This document shows, piece by piece, positions 39,365-48,288 of a stretch of 64,000 bases of DNA. Both the position numbers and the translations under genes were made by a program. The notes under the pieces are model-generated. The model was not told where the DNA came from and did not search any database. It saw nothing but the letters and a program-made list of their open reading frames with translations. Position 1 is the stretch's first letter. Each line of letters opens with the position of its first letter. Source of the stretch: Achromobacter dolens (lineage in GTDB: Bacteria > Pseudomonadota > Gammaproteobacteria > Burkholderiales > Burkholderiaceae_B); contig NZ_CADIJW010000005.1 of assembly GCF_902859745.1 (NCBI RefSeq), positions 124,001 to 188,000 of the forward strand, read 5' to 3'.

Positions 39365-40447
39365 ATGAAATCTTCCATGCGCAGCCGGCTGGAGCATCTG
39401 TGTCACCGCCTGATCGAGGTGGACGCGTTGCTGGCCGAACCGGAAACCGCGGCCGACATGGACCGCTTCCGCAAGCTTTCGCGCGAGCGCGCCGAGCTGG
39501 AGCCGGTGGTCGAGGCGTTCACCGCCTTCGTGCGCGGCGAGGAAGACCTGGCGGCCGCGCAGGAGATGTTGTCCGATCCCGAGCTGAAGGCGATGGCCGA
39601 GGACGAGATCAAGAGCGGCCGCGTCAAGCTCGAATCGCTGGAGGCGGCGCTGCAGTTGCTGCTGCTGCCGCGCGACCCCAATGACGGCCGCAGCGTGTTC
39701 CTGGAAATCCGCGCCGGCACCGGCGGCGATGAAAGCGCGTTGTTCTCGGGCGACCTGCTGCGCATGTACACGCGCTACGCCGAACAGCGCGGCTGGCGCG
39801 TCGAGCTGATGTCGGAAAGCCCGTCGGAGCTGGGCGGCTACAAGGAAGTGATCGCGCGCATCGAGGGCGACGGCGCCTACGGCCGCCTGAAATTCGAGTC
39901 CGGCGCGCACCGCGTGCAGCGCGTGCCCGCCACCGAGGCGCAGGGCCGCATCCACACCTCGGCCTGCACGGTGGCCATCATGGCCGAAGCCGACGAGATG
40001 TCGGAGATCGTCATCAACCCGAGCGACCTGCGCATCGACACCTTCCGCGCCAGCGGCGCCGGCGGCCAGCACATCAACAAGACCGATTCGGCCGTGCGCA
40101 TCACGCACTTGCCGACCGGGCTGGTGGTGGAATGCCAGGACGACCGCTCGCAGCACCGCAACAAGGACAAGGCCATGCAGGTGCTGGCCGCGCGCCTGAA
40201 GGACAAGGAAACGCGTGAGCGCCAGAGCAAGGAAGCGGCCGAGCGCAAGAGCCTGATCGGTTCCGGCGACCGTTCCGAGCGTATCCGCACCTACAACTTC
40301 CCGCAGGGCCGCGTCACCGACCACCGCATCAACCTGACGCTGTACAAGCTGCAGCAGATCATGGAAGGCGATCTGGAGGAGCTGACCGGCGCCCTGATCG
40401 CCGAGCACCAGGCCGAGCAGTTGGCGGCGCTGGGCGACGATATCTGA
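39365..40447 (+). CDS. prfA: Peptide chain release factor 1
   Basis: Recognises UAA and UAG and triggers release of the peptide. 360 residues with the codon-reading PAT motif at 188-190 and the GGQ hydrolysis motif at 233-235. A second in-frame ATG at 39377 is a possible start. It follows hemA and precedes prmC, which methylates this GGQ glutamine, an arrangement conserved in proteobacteria. Confidence 0.97.
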   Translation: MKSSMRSRLEHLCHRLIEVDALLAEPETAADMDRFRKLSRERAELEPVVEAFTAFVRGEEDLAAAQEMLSDPELKAMAEDEIKSGRVKLESLEAALQLLLLPRDPNDGRSVFLEIRAGTGGDESALFSGDLLRMYTRYAEQRGWRVELMSESPSELGGYKEVIARIEGDGAYGRLKFESGAHRVQRVPATEAQGRIHTSACTVAIMAEADEMSEIVINPSDLRIDTFRASGAGGQHINKTDSAVRITHLPTGLVVECQDDRSQHRNKDKAMQVLAARLKDKETRERQSKEAAERKSLIGSGDRSERIRTYNFPQGRVTDHRINLTLYKLQQIMEGDLEELTGALIAEHQAEQLAALGDDI

Positions 40448-40484
40448 GCGGCTGGGCGGCCCCTTCGGCGAGAACGTTTCGACC

Positions 40485-41312
40485 ATGACGACCCAGATCA
40501 AGAGCCTGTTGCTGGACACGCGCCTGCCCCGGCTCGAGGTGCGCATGCTGCTCGAGCACGTGCTGGCCAAGCCGCGCGCCTGGCTGCTGGCGCACGACAC
40601 CGATCCGCTGGCGCCGGAAACGGCTGCGGCCTACGAGGCGCTGGCGCAGCGCCGCCTGGCCGGCGAGCCGATGGCCTATCTGCTGGGCCAGCGCGAGTTC
40701 ATGGGGCACATGTTCCGCGTCACGCCGGACGTGCTGATCCCGCGCCCGGACACCGAGGTGCTGGTGGAAACCGCGCTGGAATGCGTGGCCGGACAGTCCG
40801 CGCCCGCCGTGCTGGACCTGGGCACGGGCAGCGGCGCCATCGCCATCTCGATCGCCCTGGCGCGCCGTGATGCTCGCGTGATGGCCAGCGACGTCAGCGC
40901 CGCCGCGCTGGCCGTGGCCGCGGGCAATGCCTGGGAGCTGACGGCCTCGGTGCGCTTCGTCGAGGGCAGTTGGTACGACGCGGTGCCGGCAGGCGAGGGC
41001 TTCGACCTGATCGTGTCCAACCCGCCCTATGTCGCCAGCGACGATCCGCACCTGGGGCAGGGCGACGTGCGCTTCGAGCCGCGTGGCGCGTTGACCGACG
41101 GCGCCGATGGCCTGGAAGACCTGCGCCGCATCGTGGCCGGCGCCCATCGCCACCTGAAGGCGGGGGGCGCGCTGTGGATGGAGCACGGTTGGGACCAGGC
41201 CGAGGCCGTGCGCGGCCTGCTGGCGGCGACGGGCTTCAGCGATGTCCATAGCCGACGCGACCTGGCCGGCATCGAGCGCATTTCCGGCGGGCGCTGGCCG
41301 GGGCGCGGCTGA
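40485..41312 (+). CDS. prmC: Release-factor glutamine methyltransferase
   Basis: N5-methylates the GGQ glutamine of release factors with S-adenosylmethionine. 275 residues: N-terminal helical RF-binding domain, SAM-binding DLGTGSG at 111-117, catalytic NPPY at 179-182. 37 bp after prfA. Confidence 0.96.
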   Translation: MTTQIKSLLLDTRLPRLEVRMLLEHVLAKPRAWLLAHDTDPLAPETAAAYEALAQRRLAGEPMAYLLGQREFMGHMFRVTPDVLIPRPDTEVLVETALECVAGQSAPAVLDLGTGSGAIAISIALARRDARVMASDVSAAALAVAAGNAWELTASVRFVEGSWYDAVPAGEGFDLIVSNPPYVASDDPHLGQGDVRFEPRGALTDGADGLEDLRRIVAGAHRHLKAGGALWMEHGWDQAEAVRGLLAATGFSDVHSRRDLAGIERISGGRWPGRG

Positions 41313-41451
41313 CGCCGGGCCGGCGATTTGTAACCGGCAGCCGCGCCGCAAGCGGCCGATTCCCGGGGGCGGCCCCGGGGTATCCGGGACGAAATCCCGC
41401 CTGTACCTATAATTGGCGTATTCCGTTATGCCTCCTGTCCAAGAGACCACC

Positions 41452-41778
41452 ATGAGCGACGTTCAAGAATTCATCCGCGAAACCGTGACCCAGCACCCCG
41501 TCGTGCTGTTCATGAAGGGCACCGCCCAATTCCCGCAATGCGGCTTTTCCGGCAAGGCCATCCAGATCCTCAAGAGCTGTGGCGTCAAGAAGCTGGTCAC
41601 CGTGAATGTGCTGGAGGACGACGAAGTCCGCCAGGGCATCAAGGAATTCTCGAACTGGCCCACCATTCCGCAGTTGTACGTGGCCGGCGAATTCATCGGC
41701 GGTTCGGACATCATGAATGAGATGAACGAGTCGGGCGAGCTCAAGACCCTGCTGGAGCAATCCGGCGCCACGGCCTGA
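41452..41778 (+). CDS. grxD: Monothiol glutaredoxin GrxD
   Basis: A 108-residue monothiol glutaredoxin that carries or inserts [2Fe-2S] clusters. The active-site CGFS is at C30, followed by [21 protein letters not shown] (glutathione-binding, quoted split: TIPQ and GGSD). The ATG at 41452 is the family start; an upstream in-frame ATG at 41413 lies in the promoter-like region. Four bases separate it from ubiX. Confidence 0.96.
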   Translation: MSDVQEFIRETVTQHPVVLFMKGTAQFPQCGFSGKAIQILKSCGVKKLVTVNVLEDDEVRQGIKEFSNWPTIPQLYVAGEFIGGSDIMNEMNESGELKTLLEQSGATA

Positions 41779-41782
41779 TTCC

Positions 41783-42346
41783 ATGCGGCGACTGGTCGTC
41801 GGCATCACGGGGGCCACCGGCTCCCTGTACGCGGTGCGCATGCTGCAGGCGCTGCGCGGCGTGGACGACGTCGAGACGCACCTGGTGGTGTCGGCCTCGG
41901 GCGTGCTGAACATCAAGCACGAACTCGATGTCAGCCGCCATGATGTCTACGCGCTGGCCGACCACGTGCACAGCGTGCGCGATGTGGGCGCCACGCTCGC
42001 CAGCGGCGCGTTCCAGACGGCCGGCATGGTCATCGTGCCGTGCTCGATGCGCACGCTGGCGGCCGTGGCCCATGGCCTTTCCGACAACCTCATCACGCGC
42101 GCGGCCGACGTTACGCTCAAGGAGCGCCGCCGCCTGGTGATGATGGTGCGCGAGACGCCCTTCAACCTGGCGCACCTGCGCAACATGACCGCCGTCACCG
42201 AGATGGGCGGCATCGTGTTCCCGCCGCTGCCGGCGTTCTATCACCGGCCGGCCAGCATCGAAGAGATGGTGGACCACACCGTGGCCCGGGTGCTGGAGCT
42301 GTTCGACATCCATGTGCCCGGTCCGCACTGGGAAGGCATGAAATAA
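41783..42346 (+). CDS. ubiX: Flavin prenyltransferase UbiX
   Basis: A 187-residue flavoprotein that prenylates FMN to make the cofactor of UbiD-type decarboxylases. The start GITGATGSLYAVRML binds FMN; VVPCSMRTLAAVAHG and RRRLVMMVRETPFNLAHL are characteristic. It is separated by 4 bp from grxD and so probably co-transcribed. ubiD itself is not in the window. Confidence 0.95.
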   Translation: MRRLVVGITGATGSLYAVRMLQALRGVDDVETHLVVSASGVLNIKHELDVSRHDVYALADHVHSVRDVGATLASGAFQTAGMVIVPCSMRTLAAVAHGLSDNLITRAADVTLKERRRLVMMVRETPFNLAHLRNMTAVTEMGGIVFPPLPAFYHRPASIEEMVDHTVARVLELFDIHVPGPHWEGMK

Positions 42347-42377
42347 GCGCCGTCGCGGCCTATGGGCCGTGAAGGTC

Positions 42378-42414
42378 AAACGCCCCGGGGATCTACCGAT
42401 TCCTGGGGCGTTTT
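42378..42414. terminator. Intrinsic terminator after ubiX
   Basis: A 12-bp stem (aaacgccccggg / cctggggcgttt, one G-T pair) with T-run downstream and A-run upstream. It lies between ubiX and the convergent DUF6817-like gene and can serve both. Confidence 0.85.
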
Positions 42415-42467
42415 CGTTTCAGCGCGCGTTGTGGCAGGCGATCAGCACGCCGCAAGCCGCGCGGCAG

Positions 42468-43541
42468 TCATTCCACCAGGCCCAGCCCGTTGAGCGCCGC
42501 CAGGTTCTCCGGCCAGCGGCGCGCGCGGGCGTTCTGCAGTTCGATGCGGGCCCAGGCCATCCAGCCGGCCCACTCGATGCGCTTGTCCCACGCGGTGCCC
42601 CAGGCCTGCAAGGCAGCCAGGCCGGCGGCCGCGTGGCCTTCGGCGGCCTCGAAGTCGCCCGCCGTCAGCGCCAGTTGTGCCAGCAGCAGGCGCGGCTCGG
42701 CGACCCACGGGTTGTGCGCCACCGCGGCTTCCAGCATGTGGCGCGCGGTGTCCATTTCGGTCTGCGGATGCATGCGCGTGACGACCTGCCAGTACAGCGC
42801 GCTGGCGGCGGCCTCGTCGCGCGGGCTGAGCGTGGCGCGGCAATGGTCGAACGCGGGTGGCACGGGGATGCCGGTATCGGCCGGCAGCGCCGACAGCGGC
42901 GCCAGCAGGTGCGACAGCATCGACAGGATGTTCGACGGCGGCTTCAGCGGGCCGGGCCACAGCGAGGCGGCCCAGTGTGATTTGAGGTCGCGGCGCTGCT
43001 GCTGTGGATAGCCGGCGAAGATCTCGTCCTGCCAGCTATGCCACTGTTCGCCGATGTCGGCGGCCGACACCACGATGAAGGCGGCGACCTGGCGCGGCGT
43101 GAAGGTGAAGACCTGGCCGTCGGCGCCTTCCAGCGTCAGGCCCTCGGGCCCCTGGCCCTGGCCTTGCAGGATGGCCTGCACGAAGCGGGTGCGCGGCATG
43201 GCGCAGAACAGGCTGACCCATTCCTCGGCTTCGGCGCCCAGCACTTCGCGCAGCGTGCTGCGTTCGCGCTCGCGGTCGAACAGGGTGAGATCGACGTACT
43301 CGTTGCCATACACGCTGTGGAACAGGCCCAGCAGCCGCACTTCGCGCGGCTGGTTCCACAGCGCCAGGGTGCGGTAGACGCCCAGCAGGTGGTGCTTGAA
43401 GGTGCCGGCCTTGTGCCAGTCTTCGCCGGCGCTGCGGGCAAACAGCAGGTCGAGCAGGACGGGCAGGTCGGCATCGACGGCGGCATAGTGGTCGGCCAGC
43501 AGGGCGCGCGCGTGCGGATGCAGTTCGTTGGGGGTGGGCAT
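42468..43541 (-). CDS. DUF6817-like (HD-type) protein with C-terminal repeat region
   Basis: A 357-residue protein. Residues about 40-90 have a histidine pattern (H43, H50, H51, H75 in DWHKAGTFKHHLLG and LGLFHSVYGNEYVD) that suggests a metal-binding HD-like domain of the DUF6817 type; the middle is unassigned. Residues 240-345 are helical and Ala/Leu-rich (SALYWQVVTRMHPQ; LLLAQLALTAGDFEAAEGHA), resembling tetratricopeptide repeats. No signal peptide. Function unknown; the naming is by eye. Confidence 0.7.
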   Translation of the reverse strand: MPTPNELHPHARALLADHYAAVDADLPVLLDLLFARSAGEDWHKAGTFKHHLLGVYRTLALWNQPREVRLLGLFHSVYGNEYVDLTLFDRERERSTLREVLGAEAEEWVSLFCAMPRTRFVQAILQGQGQGPEGLTLEGADGQVFTFTPRQVAAFIVVSAADIGEQWHSWQDEIFAGYPQQQRRDLKSHWAASLWPGPLKPPSNILSMLSHLLAPLSALPADTGIPVPPAFDHCRATLSPRDEAAASALYWQVVTRMHPQTEMDTARHMLEAAVAHNPWVAEPRLLLAQLALTAGDFEAAEGHAAAGLAALQAWGTAWDKRIEWAGWMAWARIELQNARARRWPENLAALNGLGLVE

Positions 43542-43630
43542 GGCAATGACGGCAAGGGGTTGGGAATCCAGCCGCTATTGTGTCGTGCGCAAGCGTGCTT
43601 GTCATGGCGCGGCGCTTATATGGAAATAAG

Positions 43631-43642
43631 CATATCAATATG
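43631..43642. promoter_or_regulatory. Short palindrome upstream of metQ
   Basis: CATAT-ca-ATATG, in an AT-rich stretch (43620-43650) 81 bp before the metQ ATG. It may bind a sulfur or methionine regulator. Short, thus tentative. Confidence 0.35.
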
Positions 43643-43722
43643 AAAATTCATCGCTTCCGGTTTTGAAGGGCGCTCACTAGAATCCGGGGCTTCCCTTCCC
43701 TTGTTCGATTGCCGAGATTCCC

Positions 43723-44520
43723 ATGCGTCTACGCCACACCCTGGCCGCCCTTGCCACCCTGATCGGATTCGCCGCCGCCGCGCCGGCCATGGCGCAGGAC
43801 GCCGAACTGAAAGTCGGCGTGACCGTCGGCCCGCACGCCCAGATCGGCGAAGTGGTGCAGCAGGTCGCGGCCAGGCAGGGCCTGAAGGTCAAGCTGGTCG
43901 AGTTCAGCGACTTCATCCAGCCCAATGCCGCGCTGGACGCCAAGGAACTGGACCTGAACATCTACCAGCACAAGCCCTTCCTGGAATCGCAGAACAAGGC
44001 GCGCGGCTACAAGCTGGTGCCGGTGGCCACGGCCGTGGTGCAGCAGATGGGCATCTATTCCAAGCGCGTGAAGTCGCTGGACGACCTGCAGCCGGGCGCC
44101 AAGGTGGCGATCCCCAACGACCCGACCAACGGCGCCCGCGCGCTGCTGGTGCTGCAGGCCGCCAAGCTCATCAAGCTCAAGGACGGCGTGACCGTGACGG
44201 CCTCGCTGTTCGACGTGGTCGACAACCCCAAGAAGCTCAAGTTCGTCGAGATCGAGGCCGCGCAGCTGCCGCACTCGCTGGCCGACGTGGACGCCGCCGC
44301 GGTGAATTCGGCCTACGCCATCCCGGCCGGCCTGTCGCCCGCCAAGGATGCGCTGGCGCTGGAAAGCAAGGATGCGCCGTTCGCCGCCGTGGTCATCGCC
44401 GCACGCGAGGACAACAAGAACGATCCGCGCATCGCGCGCTTCATCAAGGCCTACCAGTCCGACGAGGTGAAGGCCTTCGTGGCGCAGAAGTTCCCTGGCG
44501 CGTATTCCACCTCCTGGTAA
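43723..44520 (+). CDS. metQ: MetQ/NlpA-family substrate-binding protein
   Basis: A periplasmic D/L-methionine-type binding protein of 265 residues. The signal peptide ends APAMAQ (cleavage about residue 25) and has no lipobox cysteine, unlike most MetQ lipoproteins, so a soluble form is expected. The mature part shows LKVGVTVGPHAQI, ELDLNIYQHKPFLE and VAIPNDPTNGARAL, typical of NlpA. No metN or metI is adjacent. It is followed after 3 nt by mtnD, tying it to methionine salvage or sulfur uptake. Confidence 0.9.
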   Translation: MRLRHTLAALATLIGFAAAAPAMAQDAELKVGVTVGPHAQIGEVVQQVAARQGLKVKLVEFSDFIQPNAALDAKELDLNIYQHKPFLESQNKARGYKLVPVATAVVQQMGIYSKRVKSLDDLQPGAKVAIPNDPTNGARALLVLQAAKLIKLKDGVTVTASLFDVVDNPKKLKFVEIEAAQLPHSLADVDAAAVNSAYAIPAGLSPAKDALALESKDAPFAAVVIAAREDNKNDPRIARFIKAYQSDEVKAFVAQKFPGAYSTSW

Positions 44521-44523
44521 GCG

Positions 44524-45063
44524 ATGTCGACGCTGACGATCTATCCGCAGGACGATCCCGCTGCCGGCCGGCGCATCGATGAGGTCGGCGAGATCCGGCG
44601 CGAGCTGGCCGCCATCGGGGTGACCTTCGAGCGCTGGCAGGCACAGGCGCCGCTGACGCCCGGCGCGCCGCAGGCCGAAGTGCTGGCGGCGTATCGTCCC
44701 GAGATCGAGCGGCTGGTGGCCGAGCGCGGCTATCGCAGCGTCGATGTGGTCAGCCTGGGTCCGGCGCATCCGGACCGCGAGGCCTTGCGCCGCAAGTTCC
44801 TGGCCGAGCACACGCACGCCGATGACGAGGTGCGCTTCTTCGTTGCCGGCAGCGGCCTGTTCACGCTGCATGCCGCCGGCCGCGTCTACGCGGTGCTGTG
44901 CGAGCAGGGTGACCTGATCTCGGTGCCGGCCGGCCTGCCGCACTGGTTCGACATGGGCTCGGCGCCCGCGTTCACCTGTATCCGGCTGTTCAATGATCCG
45001 GCGGGCTGGGTCGCGCGGTTCACGGGCGACGAGATCGCCGCGCGTTTTCCGGTGCTGCCCTGA
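44524..45063 (+). CDS. mtnD: Acireductone dioxygenase
   Basis: Oxidises acireductone in the methionine salvage pathway to the keto acid precursor of methionine and formate. A 179-residue cupin with metal ligands H96, H98 and E102 in HTHADDE and H140 in LPHWF. It starts 3 nt after the metQ stop. Other salvage genes (mtnA, B, K) are not in the window. The convergent SDR gene follows after 111 bp. Confidence 0.93.
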   Translation: MSTLTIYPQDDPAAGRRIDEVGEIRRELAAIGVTFERWQAQAPLTPGAPQAEVLAAYRPEIERLVAERGYRSVDVVSLGPAHPDREALRRKFLAEHTHADDEVRFFVAGSGLFTLHAAGRVYAVLCEQGDLISVPAGLPHWFDMGSAPAFTCIRLFNDPAGWVARFTGDEIAARFPVLP

Positions 45064-45174
45064 CGGCGCGAGGGCGCGGCGTGCAGTGACGACGCGGCCT
45101 GATCGTGTCCTCCGCCTCAAGCGGTCCGGATACGCGCCCGGGCCGCGCCGCCGCGTTCTTCCTTGCGGTTCGCT

Positions 45175-45990
45175 CTAAGCGTATTTGCCCGTCAGGCCCC
45201 CATCCACCAGCAGTTCCGTGCCGGTGATGTACGACGCTTCATCCGACGCCAGGAACGCCACCGCGTTCGCCACTTCCCACGGCGTGCCCATGCGGCCCAT
45301 CGGCACCTGCCGGTCGCGCGCCTTGCGCGCCGCCTCCAGGTCGTCCTTGGCGAACATGCCGGCCACGTTCTTCGCGACGCGCGGCGTATCGATCAGGCCC
45401 GGGATCACCGTGTTCACGCGAATGCCGTCGGCCGCATACTGCTGCGCCGCCATGCGGGCGAAGTGGATCACCGCGGCCTTGCTGACGCTGTAGGCCAGGT
45501 GGGGGTAACCGGTGTAGCGGATGCCGGCGATCGACGACACGGTGACGATGGCGCCGCCGCCCTGCGCGCGCATCACGGGCGCCAGCAGGCGCGTGGCGAT
45601 CAGCAGGCTGGTGACGTTGACGCGCTGGATGCGATCCCAATCCGCCAGGTCGATGTCTTCCGGGCCGCCGACCTTGCCGATGCCGGCGTTGGCCTGCAGC
45701 ACGTCGATGCGGCCGTAGTGGGCCAGCGCCGCGTCCACCGCGGCCCGCATGGCGTCGGCGTCGGCCACGTCGGCCTGCACCGGCAGGGCCTGGCCGCCAG
45801 CGCGCTCGACTTCATGGGCCGCGTCCTCGGCCGCCGCCAGGTCGGCGTCCAGCGCGATGATGGCCGCGCCCTGGCGCGCCAGCGTCACGCAACTGGCCTT
45901 GCCGATGCTCCAGCCGGCGGCCGAGGAACCGGCGCCGGCCACCAGCGCGATCTTGCCCGCCAGCCGTGCGCCGGGCGCGGGCGGGATCAC
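45175..45990 (-). CDS. Short-chain dehydrogenase/reductase
   Basis: A 271-residue SDR. The glycine motif is slightly divergent (AGAGSSAAGWSIG), with NAGIG, the catalytic Ser in VSSIAG and YxxxK in YSVSKAA. The GTG at 45990 overlaps the lyase stop (GTGA), so it is coupled. Last gene of the Bug-ligase-lyase operon; it likely oxidises or reduces a hydroxy or oxo intermediate of that pathway. Confidence 0.87.
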   Translation of the reverse strand: MIPPAPGARLAGKIALVAGAGSSAAGWSIGKASCVTLARQGAAIIALDADLAAAEDAAHEVERAGGQALPVQADVADADAMRAAVDAALAHYGRIDVLQANAGIGKVGGPEDIDLADWDRIQRVNVTSLLIATRLLAPVMRAQGGGAIVTVSSIAGIRYTGYPHLAYSVSKAAVIHFARMAAQQYAADGIRVNTVIPGLIDTPRVAKNVAGMFAKDDLEAARKARDRQVPMGRMGTPWEVANAVAFLASDEASYITGTELLVDGGLTGKYA

Positions 45991-46775
45991 GACGGTTCTC
46001 CGTCGCGCTGGTGCGACTTGCCCTTGCCGACGTAGGGAATGGCGTGGTCGATGGTTTCCCAGATAAATCGGCCGCTCGGGCTCTGCTGCTCCTCGGCCAC
46101 GTGCGACACCAGGCCGGCGGCGCGCGAGATGACCGCAAAGCCGCGCATCAGCGCGGTGGGCACGCCGATCTCGCTGAGTAGCGCGGCGACCGCGCCGGTG
46201 GCGTTGATGGTGATGTGCTTGCCGTAGGTCTCGTCGATCGCCGCCGCCAGCAGCCGCAGCGCCTTGAGCGAATCGCCGGGCAGGTCCGGCTCGGCCTCGG
46301 CCAGCGCCAGCAGCTTGATCGAACGCGGGTCGTCGGGCTTGTGCAGGTGGTGGCCGAAGCCCGGCAGCGCCTGGCGGCTGGCGCGGAATTCCTGCGCGAT
46401 CGCCAGCGCCTCGGCGCGGCCGTCGGCGGCCTGGCGGATGCGGTCCAGCAGGCGCGAGCAGTTCTCCATGGTGCCGACGAACTGGCTGCCGACCGCCATC
46501 AGGCCGGACGCCACCGCGCCCTGCAGGTTTTCGGGCGCGCTCATGTAGATCAGGCGGGTGGCGATGGCGCTGGGCGTGAGGCCATGCTCCATCAGGGTCA
46601 CCAGCACCGCGTCGACGATGCGCATGTCCACCGGCCGCGCCTCGCGGCCCAGGATCTGCATGATCATGACTTCGGTGAAGGTCTTCTTGCCGATCAGGTC
46701 TTCCACCAGGTCGACGTCGCGGTACGACATGCCGGTGAGGTGATGGGCGCAGAGGCGGGTTTCGGGCGTGTTCAT
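45987..46775 (-). CDS. Citryl-CoA lyase-like (citrate-synthase-related) protein
   Basis: A 262-residue short member of the citrate synthase/citryl-CoA lyase group, without the N-terminal half of citrate synthase. It has the fold patterns VDAVLVTLMEHGLTPSAIA and LPGFGHHLHKPDDPRS, with candidate catalytic His, and a C-terminal HAIPYVGKGKS. It would cleave a 3-hydroxy-acyl-CoA to acetyl-CoA plus an oxo acid. AAGGAG precedes the ATG at 46775. It overlaps the ligase (4 nt) and the SDR, consistent with activation then cleavage of one acid. Confidence 0.83.
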   Translation of the reverse strand: MNTPETRLCAHHLTGMSYRDVDLVEDLIGKKTFTEVMIMQILGREARPVDMRIVDAVLVTLMEHGLTPSAIATRLIYMSAPENLQGAVASGLMAVGSQFVGTMENCSRLLDRIRQAADGRAEALAIAQEFRASRQALPGFGHHLHKPDDPRSIKLLALAEAEPDLPGDSLKALRLLAAAIDETYGKHITINATGAVAALLSEIGVPTALMRGFAVISRAAGLVSHVAEEQQSPSGRFIWETIDHAIPYVGKGKSHQRDGEPS

Positions 46776-48277
46776 GAAGACTCCTTGAGGGCCGCATCGC
46801 GCACGGCGTTCTTGAGCACCTTGCCGACGGGCGAGCGCGGCAGGCTGACGTGGAGGTGGATCTGCTTGGGCGTGGCGACCGGGCCGAGCAGGGCGCGCAC
46901 GTGGGCCTTGAGCGCATCGGCGTCGGCCGCGACACCGGGATGCAGTTGCACCGCGGCGTGCACGGCCTCGCCCCATTTGTCGTCGGGCAGGCCGAACACC
47001 GAGCATTCGTAGACGGCCGGATGCGACGACAGCGCGTTCTCGACATCCACGGGATACACATTGAAGCCGCCGGTGATGATGACGTCGCGCAGGCGGTCCT
47101 TCAGGAACAGGTAGCCGCGTTCATCGATCAGGCCGGTGTCGCCCGTGTGCAGCCAGCCGTCGACGATGGTCTCGGCGGTCTTCTCGGGCAGGCGCCAGTA
47201 GCCCGACATCACCAGGTCGCCGCGCACCACCACTTCGCCGATGGCGCCGCGCGGCAGCAGCGCGCCAGCCGGGTCCATGATGGCGACGTCCGATAGCCAG
47301 GTGACGCGGCCGACCGAGGCCCGGTTGTCGGGCGATTCCAGGTCGGCGGGACGCAGCACCGTGACGATCTGCGGCGCCTCGGTCTGGCCGTAGGTGGTGC
47401 CCAGCACCGGGCCGAAGAAGGCGCGGGCGCGTTCGATTTTTTCGGGCGGCATGGGCGCGCCGCCATAGATCAGGTTGCGCAGTTTGGGGAAATCGGCGCG
47501 CGACACGCCCGGCTGCGCCATGATCATGTAGATCAGCGTCGGCGGCATGAAGCTGAGCGTGCCGCCGCGTTCGCGGAAGGCGGCAGTGATCGAGGCCGGC
47601 GTGGCGCTGTCCAGCAGCACGTGCGCGCCGCCGCGCGCCAGCACGGGCAGCAGGTAGGTGCCCGTGCCGTGGGTCACCGGCGCGGCGACCACGTAGCGGT
47701 CCTGGTGCGTCAGGCCCCAACTGTGGATCTGGTTGATGATGGCGGCGTTCCAGGCGTGATAGGGCTGCATCACGCCCTTGGGCAGGCCGGTGGTGCCGCC
47801 GGTGAACTTGATTGCCTGGGTGGCCTCGCGCGGCAGCGCGTGGCGCAGCGGTTCGCGGCCGGCGCCGCGTTGCAGCAGGGCCTCGAAGGCCAGGCCGGCG
47901 ATGTCCGGCGCCAGGCTGACGCGATGCGGCGCGCCCGCCGCCACCAGCGCGTCGCCGGCGTCGTCCACCATGACGATGGACGGCTCGGTGGCGTCCAGGA
48001 TGCGCCCGATCTCGCGCGCCGTGCTGCGGGTGTTCAGCGGCACCCAGATCTTGCCGCTGGCCAGCACCGCCAGCAGCGCCAGGATATGACGGCTGGTGTT
48101 GCCCGCGCACAGGGCGACGCGGGTCTGTGGCGCCGGGTCCAGGTCCTGCAGCGCGGCGGCCAGCGCGCGCACGTCCGTGGCCAGCCGCGCATACGTCACC
48201 TGGCCCTCGGGCGCGTCCAGCGCCACGCGGTCCGGATACTGCTCGGCGGCGCGGAAAAAGAAATCTATCGGGTACAC
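46772..48277 (-). CDS. AMP-binding acyl-CoA synthetase
   Basis: A 501-residue ATP-dependent acid:CoA ligase. The motifs are FTGGTTGLPKGV (P-loop-like), YGQTEAP, HTGDTG, RDVIITGGFNVYPVDVE and PRSPVGKVLKN with the catalytic Lys. The GTG at 48277 is chosen because GAGGAG is 7 nt ahead. It follows the Bug receptor by 11 bp and overlaps the lyase. It probably activates the acid delivered by that receptor. Confidence 0.9.
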   Translation of the reverse strand: MYPIDFFFRAAEQYPDRVALDAPEGQVTYARLATDVRALAAALQDLDPAPQTRVALCAGNTSRHILALLAVLASGKIWVPLNTRSTAREIGRILDATEPSIVMVDDAGDALVAAGAPHRVSLAPDIAGLAFEALLQRGAGREPLRHALPREATQAIKFTGGTTGLPKGVMQPYHAWNAAIINQIHSWGLTHQDRYVVAAPVTHGTGTYLLPVLARGGAHVLLDSATPASITAAFRERGGTLSFMPPTLIYMIMAQPGVSRADFPKLRNLIYGGAPMPPEKIERARAFFGPVLGTTYGQTEAPQIVTVLRPADLESPDNRASVGRVTWLSDVAIMDPAGALLPRGAIGEVVVRGDLVMSGYWRLPEKTAETIVDGWLHTGDTGLIDERGYLFLKDRLRDVIITGGFNVYPVDVENALSSHPAVYECSVFGLPDDKWGEAVHAAVQLHPGVAADADALKAHVRALLGPVATPKQIHLHVSLPRSPVGKVLKNAVRDAALKESS

Positions 48278-48288
48278 CCTGGTGCTCC

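Noticed and set aside
46776-47061. Extension of the SDR frame upstream of 45990 into the ligase region
   Set aside because: It is an out-of-frame shadow; the GTG at 45990 coupled to the lyase stop gives a normal SDR length.
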